A DNA stretch of 64,000 nt. Origin: Eulemur rufifrons (Eukaryota > Chordata > Mammalia > Primates > Lemuridae). The position numbers were made by a program, and so were the translations under genes. This document shows, piece after piece, positions 63,930 to 64,000 of the stretch. The stretch is taken from NCBI RefSeq assembly GCF_041146395.1, contig NC_090990.1:44464001-44528000 (forward strand), written 5' to 3'. Below the pieces are notes generated by a model. The model had not been told where the DNA came from. It worked only from the letters and a program-made list of their open reading frames with translations, and made no database searches. Within the stretch, counting starts at the first letter, position 1; the number at the start of each line of letters is the position of its first letter.

Positions 63930-64000
63930 CAGTATACTGGGTCTTTTTACGTTCATCATCTCATTCATTTTTACAATATTTTTTTTATGTGCTATTCTTC
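63930..64000 (-). mobile_element. MIR SINE, cut by the window edge
   Basis: CATGCAGTATACTGGGTCTT, TTTACGTTCATCATCTCATT resemble the reversed 3' end of MIR. The element continues beyond the window. Confidence 0.5.

Overview
This 64-kb window is vertebrate nuclear DNA, almost certainly from a strepsirrhine primate (lemur or loris group). 7SL-derived Alu elements and free Alu monomers place it in primates. Two young L1 tails (30760-31325 and 53465-53890), and a short third one inside an Alu, carry a 3' UTR type that I associate with lemurs and lorises rather than with human L1PA elements. No tRNA-derived galago-type SINE was recognised, which weakly favours a lemur. The species assignment is inference.

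No protein-coding gene, exon set, rRNA, tRNA or CRISPR array could be supported. The open reading frames longer than 100 codons either lie in transposable elements or simple repeats, or show no domain, no signal and no gene context. The window therefore looks like intergenic desert or the interior of a very large intron, and which of the two cannot be decided from this sequence.

Layout: 1-7000 holds ancient L2, MIR and MER5 debris. A full Alu with target-site duplication (TSD) lies at 7412-7708. 8440-8800 is a repeat-poor stretch rich in homeodomain-type TAATT cores. 9480-17200 is dominated by L2 and MIR, with a MER1-type hAT transposon, MER20, an Alu split by an L1 tail, and an MLT1 LTR. 17376-19127 is a 1.75-kb L1 (minus) of an older 3' UTR type. 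19130-28500 is mostly unique, with a candidate regulatory block at 26080-26560. 28570-34080 is a 5.5-kb block of old L1 material in minus orientation, broken by a younger L1 tail. 34905-35460 and 41510-41885 are MaLR LTRs. 38990-39680 and 45980-46970 are further repeat-free candidate regulatory blocks. 44640-50580 is again L2-rich, with an Alu monomer, a nested MIR and an unrecognised hAT-like insertion. 53465-53890 is an L1 tail carrying three tandem units of about 97 bp. 57160-60185 is old L1 sequence, and 60275-64000 is L2, MIR and MER5.

There are no genes here that work together. The interest lies in insertion history (several exact or near-exact TSDs, nested elements) and in four repeat-free blocks that may be long-range enhancers. 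Repeat families are named from recalled consensus patterns, not from a database search, so subfamily names are approximate. I did not find a previously undescribed biological system.
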